DNA of 64,000 nucleotides, taken from the NCBI RefSeq assembly GCF_014805685.1, contig NC_060885.1, positions 33,429,632 to 33,493,631 on the forward strand, written 5' to 3'. Below the pieces are notes generated by a model. That model searched no databases. It had not been told where the DNA came from and saw only the letters and a program-made list of their open reading frames with translations. Of the stretch, positions 1 to 14,900 are shown piece after piece (the first letter of the stretch is position 1; every line of letters starts with the position of its first letter). Made by a program: the position numbers and the translations under genes. The DNA is from Silurus meridionalis (taxonomy: Eukaryota; Chordata; Actinopteri; Siluriformes; Siluridae).

Positions 1-678
1 CAGAGCTGCGTTACTGTGAAAATATCAAAAGGTGACATTTATACGTTACAAGAAACCTGATCAAATATCTAATGGTGTCTTTAAAAGCTTAAGGGAGACC
101 TATCTGAGCGTGCAGATTGCAGGATTGCAGTGTGGTCATGCTTAACGTTCTATGAGAACATTTCATTTTGGCGAGCACTGAGCACTGTTAATTAATTTTT
201 GTTCAATCAAACAAAGCAACCACCAACATGCTTCATCTCTTTTACAGATGCCATAACTTCTTAAACCTGAAACCCATCATGACGAGTTTGTTGCTAGCAG
301 GTCTCACATTGCTAACCCATGCTTTCCCACTTCCTCAGATTAATAAATCCTCATAAGCAGGATATTTATTTTGAATCGCATGCTATCGAAATCATAGTAT
401 CGATGCATCCCTAAGGCTTTTCTAAATCACTGGCAGAGTCATTTCAGCTTCACCTGCATGGGGTTGTGTCAGTACAGAACATGTCCAAGTCTGATGGATG
501 TCATGACCCTTGATGAAATAGGGGTCAGTGAATTTCTCTTCCCTGCAGAAAGCTCTAAAGCAGGGACATACTGCTGTTGCTGCTGAGGATGCAGTGAGTA
601 CATGCAGCTGATAAGTGACATGTTGCAGAATGATGTACACTCACCTTTTTTTCTTTCCCCTCCGTCTCTCCGTCACAG
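1..678. other. Intron (partial) upstream of the first visible exon
   Basis: No coding exon is visible. The upstream exons that begin CH1 must lie to the left of the window. A short stretch at about 372-414 ends in 'atcgatgcatcccta', a motif typical of fish hAT-like interspersed repeats. The sequence ends in a pyrimidine tract and 'cgtcacag'. Confidence 0.6.
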
Positions 679-756
679 CCTCGAGAGAAAGGCCGCATGC
701 GCTTCCACAGACTGCAGAACGTACAGATCGCACTGGACTACTTGAAAAGGCGGCAG
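679..756 (+). CDS. dst: dst exon: CH1 domain, middle
   Basis: The exon has 26 codons, starts and ends in phase 0, and reads PREKGRMRF to LKRRQ. It follows 'gtcacag' and precedes 'gtaagc'. The residues are the near-invariant CH1 segment of spectraplakin actin-binding domains, shared by dystonin and MACF1. Confidence 0.95.
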
Positions 757-3700
757 GTAAGCCTGAACATTCCAGAGGATTCGTCCTCGAATCTCACACT
801 GATGATCTCATTGACATGCAGACGGTTATTCACAATCGCCTCAGGCTGATGGGAAATTGGATTTGTCGCCCACGGGAATAACAAACGGAGGCGCACTTGA
901 ATTTATAGCATGCACTCCGAAGATCTCACTGTTTGCTTCCTTGTAATAAAAGCAAGGCTCATTCTTTATATTAATGTGACAGAATTGGGTCCCGAGTGTT
1001 CAGGACTTAAAGGTGTGCTGGAAAATCTGGGTTTGTTGTTGGTATTATAAATTTAATTGAACTTAAATTTCACGTTTGAATTCCAGAGAAAAGCCGTCAC
1101 CACGTTGTTGTTAGTCATTTTTTATTGTTGTGGTTTACTACAGCTGGACCACATCATCTTATGATCACTAACAATGAAAGCCACTAATGAGAAAACGAAT
1201 CCATTGTTCCTTGTGTAGTCTTGTGTCCTCCTTTTTTCTTTTTTGTCTTCTACTGCCCTCTTGTGGCTGGAAATAGACATTACCATAGCAAAAAATTTAA
1301 AAGCAACATTAACTACAGCAAAAATCCCAGTCTATTAAAATCAGAATTGAAATCAGCTTTATTATTAAATATGCCAGAGCAAACAAGGAATTCTGACAGT
1401 GTGCATTTACACTTACAAGCACCACACAGCAGTGTACGAGATATAAACTAATACGAATGAATATATTTAACATGATTCCAAGTTAAACCATTAAACTTTC
1501 ATAGATTTTTGGACAATATTCAGTACACTGATGAGCTCTACAGCTTTTTGCTGTCGTCTTAATTGTACTACTATAGAAAGTTAAGAAGAGACGGATAGTA
1601 GATGAAAACAAAACTTAAAAACTGGTAGGTTTAAAGCTGAAATGAGAAGTTTAGAAAATTCAGACACAAATTACACTCGAGTGATAAATAATATAACAAT
1701 GGTGGATTGTGATAATGATAAGCCATTGTAACTATGTTGAAAAAAAAATCATACACTTTGCTATATGATCAAGCCTCAGTATCACCAAACTGCCACTTTT
1801 GGGGCCCTTAAACGAGGCACTTAACCCTCTGTGCTCCAGGAGTGCCAGTATCATGGTTGATCCTGATTTCTAACATTGCTGGGTTATGCAAGCAAAAAAA
1901 CTGTAAAGTACATGTATAAAAAAGGGAAAAAAATCACCTTTCTTTTATTTTCTTTACCTTTTTAACTAAAGCCTCTAAAGTTCTGTCCCATCACTCACTT
2001 TCCCTTCAGCACTAAATAGCGTATAGATCACATAGTCGGTATTGACTGTAGCCCATCTGCCAGTGAGCAGGGTTTTAGACCCCTGTGTGAGCACCTCTGA
2101 GATGATAAATGTGCTGGATTGTTCTCATGCAGCAGTCTATGGTGGGCTTTAAATCAGTGGACTGAGCAGAGGGAGTGGGCAAGAACCCATAAATCGGTAT
2201 GTAGTGTGTGACGAATCACTTCCCTCTCCATGTTGCGGTGCGGGAATGTTACTGTAAACCAGCACAACATATAGGAATTTCCCTTCCTGATTAGTGCTAA
2301 TGTTATAATTAACCATGACAAATGCACAACAGGAAGATACAGAACATATAATCCACATATGTTCTCTCTCAGAGCTTTCTGAGAACCGAGTTCGAGTAGG
2401 AATCAGACACCAGGGACCTCTTATACTGAAATAATACCCAAATTTAATTCCTTTTATACCACAGCGATGTGTCAAGTATTTCGTTCTCTGTCTATAAGCA
2501 TGTGGCCCATCATTGTACTGAGAAACAGGGTTTTAATGAATGTGCCTGAAAAGCTGACTTCCATTATGAGAATGTGAATTTACCTTTTAATATTTTTCAT
2601 AAATTTATAACAGCATGCAATTTCTCCATACTATTATTTTCCTTTGGAATTTATTATAAACCATCCTTTTTTAAATAGACGGCAATACAAAGTGAAGCAT
2701 CAGTAGAAAATATTATCATCAATTCTTCTACTGAGCCAGCTTGTGAGACATGTTATAGCTTGCTGATTAAACTAATAGAACATACGCATTGTTCTTCAGA
2801 TGACTGTATTTGAAGGCAGCAGGTGACTCAGCTGTTTGGACAGCCAGAGGCAGTTTAATACGCCACCTGGTGTCAAGACAGAGTATTAAAGAATTGCAGG
2901 AGTTTCAAAATGATAGATTGTCTGTTTTTTCCCCACAGGTGAAACTAGTAAACATCCGAAACGACGACATCACAGACGGCAACCCGAAACTGACACTGGG
3001 GTTAATATGGACCATAATTCTGCACTTTCAGGTCAGTGCATTTTTTCTTTACCTATTCTGGAATCGTTGAAATTCAGCTCTGCGTCTGTTGCTGCTTGCG
3101 TATGATGTTATAGTATGTGGCGGAACAGTTTTGAGGAATGCAGCATGAATCTTTTTTGTATGTCTGATATAAAGGAGTTTTTTTTGTTCATGTCTGTATA
3201 TCAACACAATATATAGAGGTCGACCGATACATCGGTTTTGCCGATAGTTTAGGCACCGATAGTTTATTGCTTTATCTATCAGCTATCATGAAAAACTCAT
3301 TTCAATAGTTTTTTTTGGTTGCGTTATACAGCACAAGAGCGACCTCTAGAGGCGAATTACTGCCATTCCGTGCTGTTTAATTATTTTAGATGTAAATTAG
3401 TTTTTTAGTTATGTGTGTTTCTTTTTGTTGCAGGTTGAATGTATATCTATTTTATTTTCCTTATTATTGATTACTATAATTAATATACTCATATTTATTT
3501 CATTTAGTGAATTTTCATGATTCAGTAGTTTTTTTATTTTTTTTTTTTGTTAAAAAGTTAAAAAAGTTCAGTACTAATTTTAGTGGAGTGTTGTTTTTTT
3601 TTTTTAATCCAGAATCCATTTAAAAAATCTATCGGTTGATTAATTGGTTATCGGCAACTACAATCCAAAATAGATCTCATAATAAATACAGTAATGACCC

Positions 3701-5104
3701 TGTTTTTAAAAACAGATTGGAATTGCAGTTTTAACAACATTAGTGTTACAAAAAAGCAAATGAATTTAAATATATTGCAAATGCATTTTTTTTTATTTGT
3801 GTGTATGTTTTTGTGTTATAAATAACTATTATGAATTTGTAAAGAAGTAAAATTGCATGTCACTTTTGATCATGCAGTTCATTTTATAACCACTAGAGGT
3901 CACAACAATGTAATGCATTTAATCAAGCGTGACAAGAGATGGTTCCAGGGCTAAAATTTATTTATAATGATATAAATATTAAATCTTTGGTCGGTTCTTG
4001 TGTTTTTTAATGCAGAGACATATTCAGTAACAATAATTCCTCCTTTAGTTTAAATGTAAATTATGATATAAGCATGTACGCTATAGTCTTTCAAGGTCAT
4101 TGATGCAACTTTATATTTGTAAAGTGTTTTCGGCGTCTTGCTTTTTGCGGCGACGTAAGCAAACGATAAATAGCATGTAATAGTTTATATATACTCATAT
4201 CAGGTCTGTGATTTCCACATGTAAGTACAGGGTTTTATGTGAGTAATAAGAGCAGGCTCCATTCTGCTATATATCACCTTCAAGTCATTGGCCTGCAGGA
4301 ACATTCCATGTCAGGCTTCTCTCGATTATTGTGGTGTGCTAACACGTACGCTGAAACGTTTCATATCATCTCAGAAGTGGTAGACGCTATTTGATCGACG
4401 CTCACGCTGGATCGCTCGTGGCTATCATTAACGGAACGCTTTCCTTTTTACGTGCTCAAGTATCCAGTAATTACGCACCCTTTCTTTAGAACTCGCTTTA
4501 CGTGCCTTTGAGACGTGGATTTTTTTTTCCTGAGAAGGAAAAGAGTAAGCTCTCAGCAAGGCTTGATTCAAGCTGATGATTGATGCAGTCAAACATGCAT
4601 ATAGGGAAGGGTCGATGTTTCTTCTGCTGGCTGTAAATGTGCCTGGTTCTATTCACGTGAATTATGGAGGATATCGAGTTCGGAACAAAATCCAGCCTCG
4701 TGCATGAAGGATTTCTGGTCTGTCTGATGACGTATTCTGGGGTTTTGCTCGAAGATTTGCACGCCATGTCGGGCGTCAAGAGGCGTGATTGGTTGTACAC
4801 ATTACTCTTATTATTTCATGGTTTAAAGTGGCAAAAGAAGTCAACGTCTGCACCTACAACTGATGTATTTAGAAATGCAAAAGATCTAAATAAGAAAAAC
4901 GTTTAGAATATTTTATTTTGCACGCAGCGATGCTGTTTTGGGCCGTGCTGCGGATTCACGGGAAAAGAAATTATTTGATGTGAAAACACGCACGGGACGA
5001 CGAATCCCTCTTTCTAACAAGTTCAGAATTGATTCTGGTTTCAGACTCATGCCAAGAGTTAAAAAAACAAATGAAACACAGCAAGATTGCTTTTGCTTGC
5101 AGTG

Positions 5105-5158
<54 letters not shown>

Positions 5159-6434
5159 CTTTTTATTGAGAGTATGATTATTTAGCATGAAGAAGGTTTG
5201 AACTGTTGCAAGATGTTTGAACATTATATTGTGTGGTACACTCCCGGTCTCAGAAGCGTTCCCATCATTCCCTTCCCGCCCCTTTACTCCTTTCCCTCGT
5301 TTTTATAAATATTCCTGCTGCTGAAGATCTTCAGGAAGATTAGCGCCCAGAACAGAGAACCACAGTCGCTTTACAGCATCTCAAACCCCCCCTAATGAAC
5401 ATCTCTAAAGCGCTGAAATTTCTGCAGGCTCTCGAGGCAGGTCCGAAGATGTGCAGGGATGAAAAAAATGTCCCATAAGATAGGTGTGTCAAGCGAAGTT
5501 GTTTAATAACTTTTGAGCTCATAAAGCACGTTGACAGGTAGCGTGGGGTAACGTGTGCCAAACACCTGCCCGTCAGTCTCACGCAAGCCGTTGGGCATGA
5601 GCCCCTGGTGGCTGTGGGCTTGTTGCCTCTTGATTCTGTAGATGTGGCAGCATTTTTTTAGAAAGTTCTCCTCACATTCCTGCTGTTCTCGTGATGTCCG
5701 TGTCCAGCTGGATGTGTTTCTTTTCCCAAATCGAATCGCCTTTAAATCGGTGTTTAATGTCGACCAATTGAACTAATTCCTTCGTCATTCATCTCCAAAC
5801 CCTGATTTTTTTTCCGGATCTTGTCTTTGTCTGAACTGTACTTTGATCCTTTAATGAATAAAGTGTATAAGTGGTGCTTTAATCACAGTACATGCACGTG
5901 TTTCATATTACAAAAGAACTTCACAAAAGAATCCTCTGGTTTACTGAAACAAATCTGAAAGGTTTTTCAGTATGATATTCGGTGGATGTTAAACATATAC
6001 GGTATATGAAATGAAAAAGACACCTGACTATAAGATTTGTGTTATAATAAGCTCAACTCTTCCAGAAAGATGTTCCAGTAGATTTCATGGAGATTTGTGT
6101 GAGATTCATTCAGCCACAGGTGTGTTAGTAAAGTCATGTAGAGCAGATCTTCATGGAGCACAGGGGTATTGTCATGCCGGAACAGGTTTAGGTCTCATCA
6201 AAAACAAAGTCAGGTGTCCCAATACTTTTGTTCACAAATACAACAAAGTATTATAATACTAAATACTATATAATAATCAGGATATAATATTTAATATGCA
6301 GATCGTTATAAATACATTAATTGGTTTTGAATTGTTCGATTATTTGGTTCACACTTTAAAGCTGTATACGGTTTTTAAAGCATGTTTACAGTGTTGTTAT
6401 GGACACTGAGTGTGACTCAAATATTTTTATAGGC

Positions 6435-6470
<36 letters not shown>

Positions 6471-9400
6471 GATTAATACTGCTGATTTTCACAAGCCGAC
6501 TTTTACTATCTGTAATTGCCACCTGTGTAATAAATGTTGTTATATAGGAGCAGGGCTGAGTGATACGACTCTACAATAACAATATCGCGATAAATCACTT
6601 CACAATATATCATGGAAACATATCAGAGATACTGTATTGTGGTAATGTTTTTGTGGTTTTTGTTTTATATATTTTTTTAATTATTACATGTATTTTAAAA
6701 GACTAAAGTGTGAGTGCTTACAATTTTTACTGATGCACCATTATACAATAATTTATTCAAATTCTGCCATAAACAGTCCCACATGCCGTAAAATGCTGTG
6801 CTGACCATAAAACATAGAATAAAGGAAAGTAATGGAATTTCCTGTATAATAAAATCGAATAGAATTGCAGTTAATTAAAAAGATCAAATAAAATTTTAAA
6901 TGAAAAAAAAATGTAACTGTGTTTGAAATTAAAATTGAAACAAAAGCACAAATAGACAAGAGTCATAATAATAATAATTATAATTATAATAATATATGAA
7001 GTGAACATATGACAGTATTTTACATTTACATTTTGAGAAGCCAAACCAGATTATTACAAAATAAATATTATTATTATTATTATGATTTTTTGGGAAAGTG
7101 GTCAAGGCAGTTGGGTTACTGATCTGAAGGTTGAGGGTTCAAGCCCCAGTATCTCAGTAATGCCACTTTTGGGGCCCTTGAGCATGGCCCTTAAACATCT
7201 GTACTCTGATGCACACTACTGTATCATGGCTAAAGAAAGAATTTCACTGTGCTGTAAAATACACGTGACAAATATAAAGCCCCGTTTTTTTCTTATTTAT
7301 TTGAAATAAAAATAAATAAATCATAATAAAGAAATTATTATATATTTATAAAGACTATATAAAAAAATATAATGCCTCTACCTGAACAATATAGAAATCA
7401 AAAACAGCAACAGAAATTAATTACAACGTGTCAGAAACCCGGAAATAATAATATTTAATATAATAATAAAAAATATATAATACATAAATTTTAGAACAAA
7501 AAAGAATTATTTGTTTTTTTACAAAGCAGCATTAAGATGATCTTTAATACATCTTTGATATCATGTTAAACCATTCTTTAATTTAATACCCTTCATTTTG
7601 TTATCTCGTGTCACTTATCACAATTTAAACAATTTTGAATCTCTCAGGAAGTAAAATAAAAAATTTTACACAAAGAAAAACTGTAATACGACGTAATATT
7701 TCCGATTCGTACGGTGTTGAAATCAGCAGTTTGTGTTAAACTTCCCCGCCCGAGGCTTTGTACCCCTGATGCATGACCAAAACAAAACAAAGCAAAAGAG
7801 CTTCGTCATCGTGCCTCACTCAGCCTCAGGTGATTTTGTCGAGCCAGCCATGCTGCTCTGTTATTTTTAAAGCGCTCGTGCTGGGCCACGATTTTCTCAG
7901 CCCAGTTCATGTGATCTGAGCAGCTCGCATTTTCACAGGTGGCTTCCTGCAATCAGAATCCAGAGCACTCGGTTTTCTCCCTTTACATTCTGCCCTCTAA
8001 CTCTCTCAGGCTTTGTCCGTTTGCATTCAGAATATCCTGAGGAAACTTACTGCCCTTGTGTGCACTTGACAGGAAGTGGAATGATCTCAGCATGGACTGA
8101 GGGCGAGTTAGTGGCCCGTAAGCAGTGCTTTTTTTCCTCTCCATGCAACGTCGCCTTTATGGTATTTGTTTTGGACTAGCAGGGCAAAGGGAGCAGTTTC
8201 AAAGGTCACTGCGGACTCTAGTGTGTCGGCACTGAGCCGAAAGAGCTCAACGGATCAGGAGAAGGAACGTGAGCTCTGCAACGTGTCAACACAGCTCGCC
8301 TGGGACGTGAGAACTCACCAGAGAACATTGCTGAGCGTGGTGGATTAGAAACCAGTTCGATTTGAAAGTAGAAAATGGCTGCATTTTTCCAGAGTAGGGG
8401 AACACTAAAGACTTAACACTTTTTAGATTTTCCCGTCTCGGGAATTTGAAGAAGGTCAGTCGGGAATGGGAAATGTTTTCGGATGTGTCAGGGGTCATAA
8501 AGATGACCGTTATGTCGACCCATCTAAAGCTCCACTCAGCCCCATGCCCAAGGAGCTCCGAGGACGTCGGTACTTCCAGAGAAGAAAGAGCAGAAAGTCG
8601 GTTGAATTTCAACCCGGTGACATCGTTACGACCCAAAGTGAACCAGAGAAGAATGAACAAGTTTGTGATCCTGTAAACCACGGAGTTTATGTTGGAGAAG
8701 TTCCGGTGTTTATAATAAACAGAAGAACGGGGATAAGACCTCCAGAGAGAGACAGGAGCTTTCCCACTGTAGAAGAAAATATCCACAAGTTCACCAAGAG
8801 CTCAAAATGTATTGCTCCAAATGATGGGATTCTGGAAAAGAAGCTACTCCAGAGGCAGTTGAGGAGAGCAGCAAGTTTTGGAGCTGTGGAGCATTTGCTC
8901 CGTACGTTGCGAGGACATGGTTCCCGTAGGAGCAGTTCGGATCATCAGTGGGAAGACGTACGAGGGCTGTCAAGGATTATTTGCGATACTCAAGTGCGCA
9001 GGAAGCGGAGGAGGACCTACACATCTTCTGGAGGATCCATTTCCCACAATTCTCTGGACGCCTTCCAGAAAAATTCGACTTCTCGTAATGAACGTGAGGT
9101 AAAACCTGCCCGAAACAATCACAATTTGGTTTTGTGTTGAGGTTACAGTATCAGACAAGCAACCAGATTTTGACTAGGTATGATTTGAAGGTCTTTATTC
9201 CTGTATCTCCTGCCCATACTTTGATCTTTGTATTGTTGTATTGGAAATGCCGCTTTCCAAACAATATGCTTTTATAATTGTAGCACTTGTTTGATGAGAT
9301 GTTTGCAAACTTTTCCTGTGTTGTGTTATTATGCAAAACAGTGTCAAAAATAAAAAAAAATAAATTTGTTGATGAGGACTCCAGTGGTCTCCAGTTGAAC

Positions 9401-11924
9401 AGAACTCCAGAGGTAGTTTAAATCTTTATGATGAAGAACGGATATATTGATGTAATTGCTGTGGTTCGATATGAACATCAGACTCATCAATACCTCCTTG
9501 CTGTTGACTAAAGGATTTTTCATCAGGAAAATTGAAAGACGGAGAGTTTACATCTTCCTCATCTGAATCTGCACCACGCTAGTTTATGGTACAATGATCT
9601 CTGCCAGTCATCCCAGCAAGTTCCAGCAGTTTTCCAGGTGCTGTGAGGTCCACATCATGCCAGGGTTTGTCCAAGTTCAATCGAATGAGCTGTCTGTTGC
9701 CTGAAAACCAGTACAGTCCACGCATTTCTTCACCAACATCAGCGCTTGACCTCCTTAATGTTCTTCTGATTGAATGATCAAATGAGAGCCACTTACCAAA
9801 ATCTGGTGGAAAAAAAGCTTCCTAAAAGAGTGAAACATCTACAAACTTTATACTTTAATGTAAAAAAATCTAAATTAAAGCTTTGAAGGTGCATCATATC
9901 GAACCACCAACAGAATGAATCAGAATGAACAAGGTTCCTCCACAAGGTTCCAGGAAGTCCTCTCTGTTACAGGGTGAGGAGCTCAGCAGTCTCAGAGTCG
10001 AGCTTGAGTGGAAATTTAAGAGAATCTCAGCAAGCAGTATATGGGGTGGTATCAAAAAGATTCGAGACTAATCACAGGGAGCACCAACCTTCTCATATCA
10101 GTGTGGTGTAACCAGACAAGGTCAGAAAGAGGTCGTTTGGATTATTTTAATGTTTTCCTGCTCCATGCCTTCTTTTTGTTCATAAATTAGGTTTGTGCCT
10201 TTTAAAGCTGCCTGTGGGAAATAGAAAACGCATTCCTTACACATTTGTATGGTTTGTTCTTCCTCTTAGTGTTCTCCACTGTGAAGAAGTTTTTTTGGAT
10301 GGTAATGACCTCCGCTTTTATTGACATCTGAGGCAGATTGAAACATAGAACATAGCAGGATGCAGTTTATATACTATGCATGTTGTATCTCCTCGTTTCA
10401 AAAGGAGGAACGAAACGGAACCTACTCAAGATAATAAACTGATGTTCTTCTTAAAGTGTGCATCCTTCGGAGAGAGACAGGAATTAAATTGCTTTGGCAA
10501 CATTGGAGAGAATGAATAAATGTTGATTTGGTGCTAAAACAATTGAGAGAAAACCGCATTTACTATTTGGAAGTCTTCATCAAGAGTGCAAATGTGATTA
10601 TCTTCAGAGTTCGACATAATAATTGGTACTGATCCCAAAAAAAAAAGAGAAGAACCCACAATTTTCTCTGAAATAACTTGAAATATTTGAATGTGAACTG
10701 TAGCTAATTGTTGTCTATCATTGTTTATTGCATATATTTTTTTTTATCCATCTTTCCCTTTGAACCGAATATTTTGAATATTAAATCAAATGAAGAGGGC
10801 GTGGACAAAAATAATGGCGCCCTTAACCTAATATTTTGTTGCACAACCTTTAAAGGCAATCACAGCAATTTCTAGAACTCTCAATGAGACGTCTGCACAA
10901 GTCTTCAAAATGTCTGGCTCACTTTTCTTCAGCACATTGCTCCAAATGTCTCAGATTTGTCTCAGGGTTCCTCCTCCAGTCTTCAGCCTTCAACTCATTC
11001 CATAGCTGATGGACAGGATTCAGATCAGGGCTCATAGAAGTCCACTTCAGTATAGTCCAGTGTTTTATTTTTTAGTCTTTTTGGGTGCTTTTAGCTGTAG
11101 GTTTTGGCTCATTATCATGTTGGAGGAGCCATAAGTTGAGACTGAGACAGCTTTTTGTCACCGAGCAATATGTTTCACTCCAGAATAGCTTGGTAGTCTT
11201 GAGATTTCATGGTGCAAAACAGCCCTGAAACATCAATGTTCCTCCATTTCCCAGTTTCATCTTTTCTTTCAAAGCTCCATTTTTGCATTTGTGAACATGC
11301 AGATGATGAGACTTACCCAAAAGCTCCTGTTTTGCTAATCTCCCAGAAGAAAACACTTAGCTTAAAACATCATTAATATTTAAGGATTTAATTATTTTCT
11401 AGGGTCTGGGTGATACCAACATATTTGTCCGTGTCTGTTTGTGGCATAAACTCAAACCCTCAGGTACCCGAGCCTCATAAAACACTCAAGATGAAATCTG
11501 AGTTAAATCAGGTTTTTTCTTTCCCAGATTTCAGACATCCATGTCACAGGAGAGTCCGAGGACATGACAGCGAAGGAGAGGCTTCTGCTCTGGTCCCAGC
11601 AGATGACCGAGGGCTACGTAGGGGTCCGCTGTGAAAACTTCACCACTTCCTGGAAAGATGGAAGACTGTTCAACGCTATCATTCACAAATACAGGTAATA
11701 TTAAATATTATATAACAATATTAAAATATGCTCTGATATAAAAAAAATCATTATGCAGCAGACATGTTGACCTCATTTGTTGTTTTTTTAAATAACTAAA
11801 TACTACTTTGACTTCAGGAAACACATCAGGGTTTTACCAGGAACACTGATTCGTTATTCAGAACATTTCCCTGTCTAAATATAACGTTCATCTGCTACTT
11901 GTATCACTGTGAATCACATGATTC

Positions 11925-11987
<63 letters not shown>

Positions 11988-14900
11988 CTCCTGTGAGTTC
12001 CCCACCAGCCAATTGCAGGTGTTTTGGAGATTTATCCAAAATTGTTTAAACACAGGTTTTTAGTTTACAGATATTAAAGTCGGTTGATGCGTGTAATTAG
12101 TATAAATCTGAATATCCCTATAAATAGTAATTAAATATTAGTAAAAAAAACATTGGTGATGAAGCTTCTAAGACTTTTTAAAGTATATAAAGTCAGCCTG
12201 GGCTTTCCTTGAGCAAATCATCAGCATCTCTATGGCAATGGTCCTCATAAACTCCATTAGCAGCAATTTTGTACGAGTTGGTATCAAAAAGTTTGGAGAC
12301 TCGCTCTGTTTACAAGAAAGTACCACCATCATCTTTAAAATAGTCCATCACATACTTCTCCCGGCGTTCTTCTGGAACGTCAAATGTCTCTGTCTAAGTC
12401 TAATCGAGAGTTTAACACACAACAGATGAACACAATAGGACAACCGGACAATGACAGGAACAAGGAGGAGACAGGACTTGTACTAGAACAAGGGCATTTG
12501 GAGGACAATGAAGAAACAGTGGTTGGCATGTGCAGAGAGAGAGAGAGAGAGAGAGAGAGAATTAGTGACAGAAAGCATTATAAATCTGACAGTAGTTATT
12601 TATGGAGATCTTGGCCTTATCAGAATCCTTTCTTTCTCGTCAGACCTGACCTGGTGGATATGAGCAAAGTATCAACACAGAGCAGCAGATCAAACCTGGA
12701 GCAAGCGTTCACAGTGGCTGAGCAGCTGGGTGTGGCTCGGCTGCTGGATCCAGAGGGTAAGTCTGGAGTTTTTTTTTTTACTGTAAGTCTGAGTGATTAT
12801 AAATTGAGATAATTGAAAAGTTTATCTTATGCATTTATTTTGTGGAAACCTGACCATAAGATCTGTCCAATTCCTCGTTTATTTCCTGTTATAATGAGCT
12901 CCACTCTTCTGGGAAGATGTTACACTAGATTTTGTGGAGATTTGTGGAGATTCATTCTATTCTATTTTATATTATATTCTATTATATTCTATTTAATGCT
13001 ACAGTATCTAAAGACGTCCTATACAGCTTGTGGAAGTCAGTATTTGAATGTGTTTTAGATGCAGCTCTTGCTCTAACTTTTCTCTCATGCTGAACAGATG
13101 TGGATGTCACAACTCCGGATGAAAAGTCCGTCATTACCTACGTCTCAACGTTATATGACGTCTTCCCTAAAGTCCCGGATGGTTTCGAGGGCATCAGTGC
13201 CAATGTGAGTAGTGAGCAGCAAGATTTCTGTTCATCAGTGTGACATCACAAAACAAAACACAAAGAAAAATCACAGATATTATGTAATATTTAATGACGA
13301 ATAAATAATCAGTGTATCTGCTGCATGTCGATCGCATTATCGTTATTTCGGTTTGTAGTTGTTTTCAGGGTAACATTCTGGGACAAAACATTGACAGAGT
13401 GGAATTTAGCATGTCAACAAATTGAAATAGAAAACACACCTCACAGTGACACAAAAGCGTTTAAAGCTGCACTGTTCTTCATTCTCGCAGGATGTGGACG
13501 TTAAATGGGTGGACTACCAGAATATGGTGAATTACCTCAGCCAATGGATCAAACATAACGTGTCTGTCATGTCAGACAGAAACTTTCCTGTTAACCCTGT
13601 GGAACTTAAGGTAAGGCACCGCGTATCCTGCTGTAGATACCTGCAGATATCTGCAGAAGACAAATCAGGCTTTGAGCAGGCATCTCTGCAGTACATCAAC
13701 CAGGACATATCCAAGGCAACGTCATGTTAAAAAGCCATGCGGATTTAGCAAACAGACGTTTTATTAATATTTTTTTCCCCGAATGGAGGGATGAGGTTTA
13801 ATTCGGTTGATCTAAACAGCAGCTGGTGAGATTTGCAGTGTGGCTGCTTCTCATTAGCACGAAAGCCTGGGGCGTAGTGCCAGCTTACTCTGAGAACTCG
13901 TAGCGTCCCTCCGATGTTAACGAGTATTAAAGCCTGACTTAATATCACTACACATCAACTTCTGTTCAGACACGTGTGGAGTTGATTAGAGCTCTGCTGC
14001 ACTTGCGTGAAGATCGCTAAACCGTGTGTTGTTATTTCCTTAATAAGAAAACTCCTGACTTTTTTAAAGCAATTATAATCCAGGTTGCTAACGATCCTTT
14101 TTTTCTTCTTCTTACAGGCACTTTATTTGCAGTATCTGCACTTCAAGGAGAGTGAAATCCCACTGAAGGAGAATGAAAAGACCAAAATCAAGCATCTGTA
14201 TAAAATGTTAGAGGTCAGTACACTTTAAAAGATTATATATACACGATATTTTCCGTTCGTTGGCGGGATTACAGAGGATCGAGATCGCTGCGATCTCTCC
14301 GCAAACATCTCTGAGATCTGTTTTTAATGTGGCAGGTGTGGATCGAGTTTGGTCGCATTCATTTGCCGGAGGGTTACCACCCTAACGATGTGGAGAAGGA
14401 ATGGGGCAAGCTGATCGTGGCCATGCTTGAGAGAGAGAAGAGCCTCAGGCCTGAGGTCGACAGGTAGGAAGGTTTACCCTTATTTCTTCATTGATGGAAC
14501 TTATAAACGGGTTTAAGGTCGTGTGAGAGGTACGTTTATACCTTCCTGGATTAGGTAAAAAAAAAATCCAATCTGAATAGGGCACTGAAAATGCAATAAA
14601 AGATTTTTTTTGTATAGCGAGTTTAACAATAGACGTCTCAAAGCAGCTTTATGGAGATAAAAAGGTTGTAGAATGTATACGTTTTATGTAATATATAATA
14701 TTACATTAATTCCTAATGAGCGAACCAGTGGCTTGTCTTGGATATGAGATCATTTTATGGGATAATTAGTTTTGCTTGAGTGGGGGAATAAAAAATGCAT
14801 GAAAATCCTAAACAGTAATAAATGAGAACATGAAAATGCTTTGAATCTCATTGGGGATTGTGATTTTGCATATTGTTATTCTTTTCTTGCTTTCTTCTTC

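Larger units (their letters stand above)
757..2938. other. Intron with repeat fragments
   Basis: The intron has a GT donor at 757 and acceptor 'ccccacag' at 2938. It holds a repeat fragment at about 1341-1421 (similar to one near 19021) and a SINE remnant at about 1765-1920. I see no other coding sequence in its AT-rich remainder. Confidence 0.7.
3032..8465. other. Long intron with repeats and possible upstream region of the MGN first exon
   Basis: This AT-rich 5.4 kb contains a dispersed element (3214-3657), a (CA)n tract (5110-5157), a MITE-like repeat (about 5990-6240), a (TG)n tract (about 6435-6468), a hAT-like fragment (about 6547-6615) and a SINE (7090-7285). The 7740-8465 part is less AT-rich and could hold the promoter and 5' UTR of the alternative first exon at 8466. 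No clear TATA box was found there. Confidence 0.6.
11695..12643. other. Intron with TG and GA repeats and a mariner-like fragment
   Basis: The intron holds (TG)n at 11929-11984, 'ggtatcaaaaagtttggaga' at 12280 (same family as 10047 and 48840) and (GA)n at 12534-12560. No coding sequence is seen. Confidence 0.7.

Noticed and set aside
4913..5224. Cys-Val repeat frames over the (CA)n tract, and similar frames at 42348, 45053, 54395 and 55606
   Set aside because: They are translations of dinucleotide repeats.
8286..8786. 166-codon minus-strand open frame over the MGN exon
   Set aside because: The plus strand has a good start, lipid-anchor motif and a phase-compatible donor; the minus frame shows no recognisable protein.
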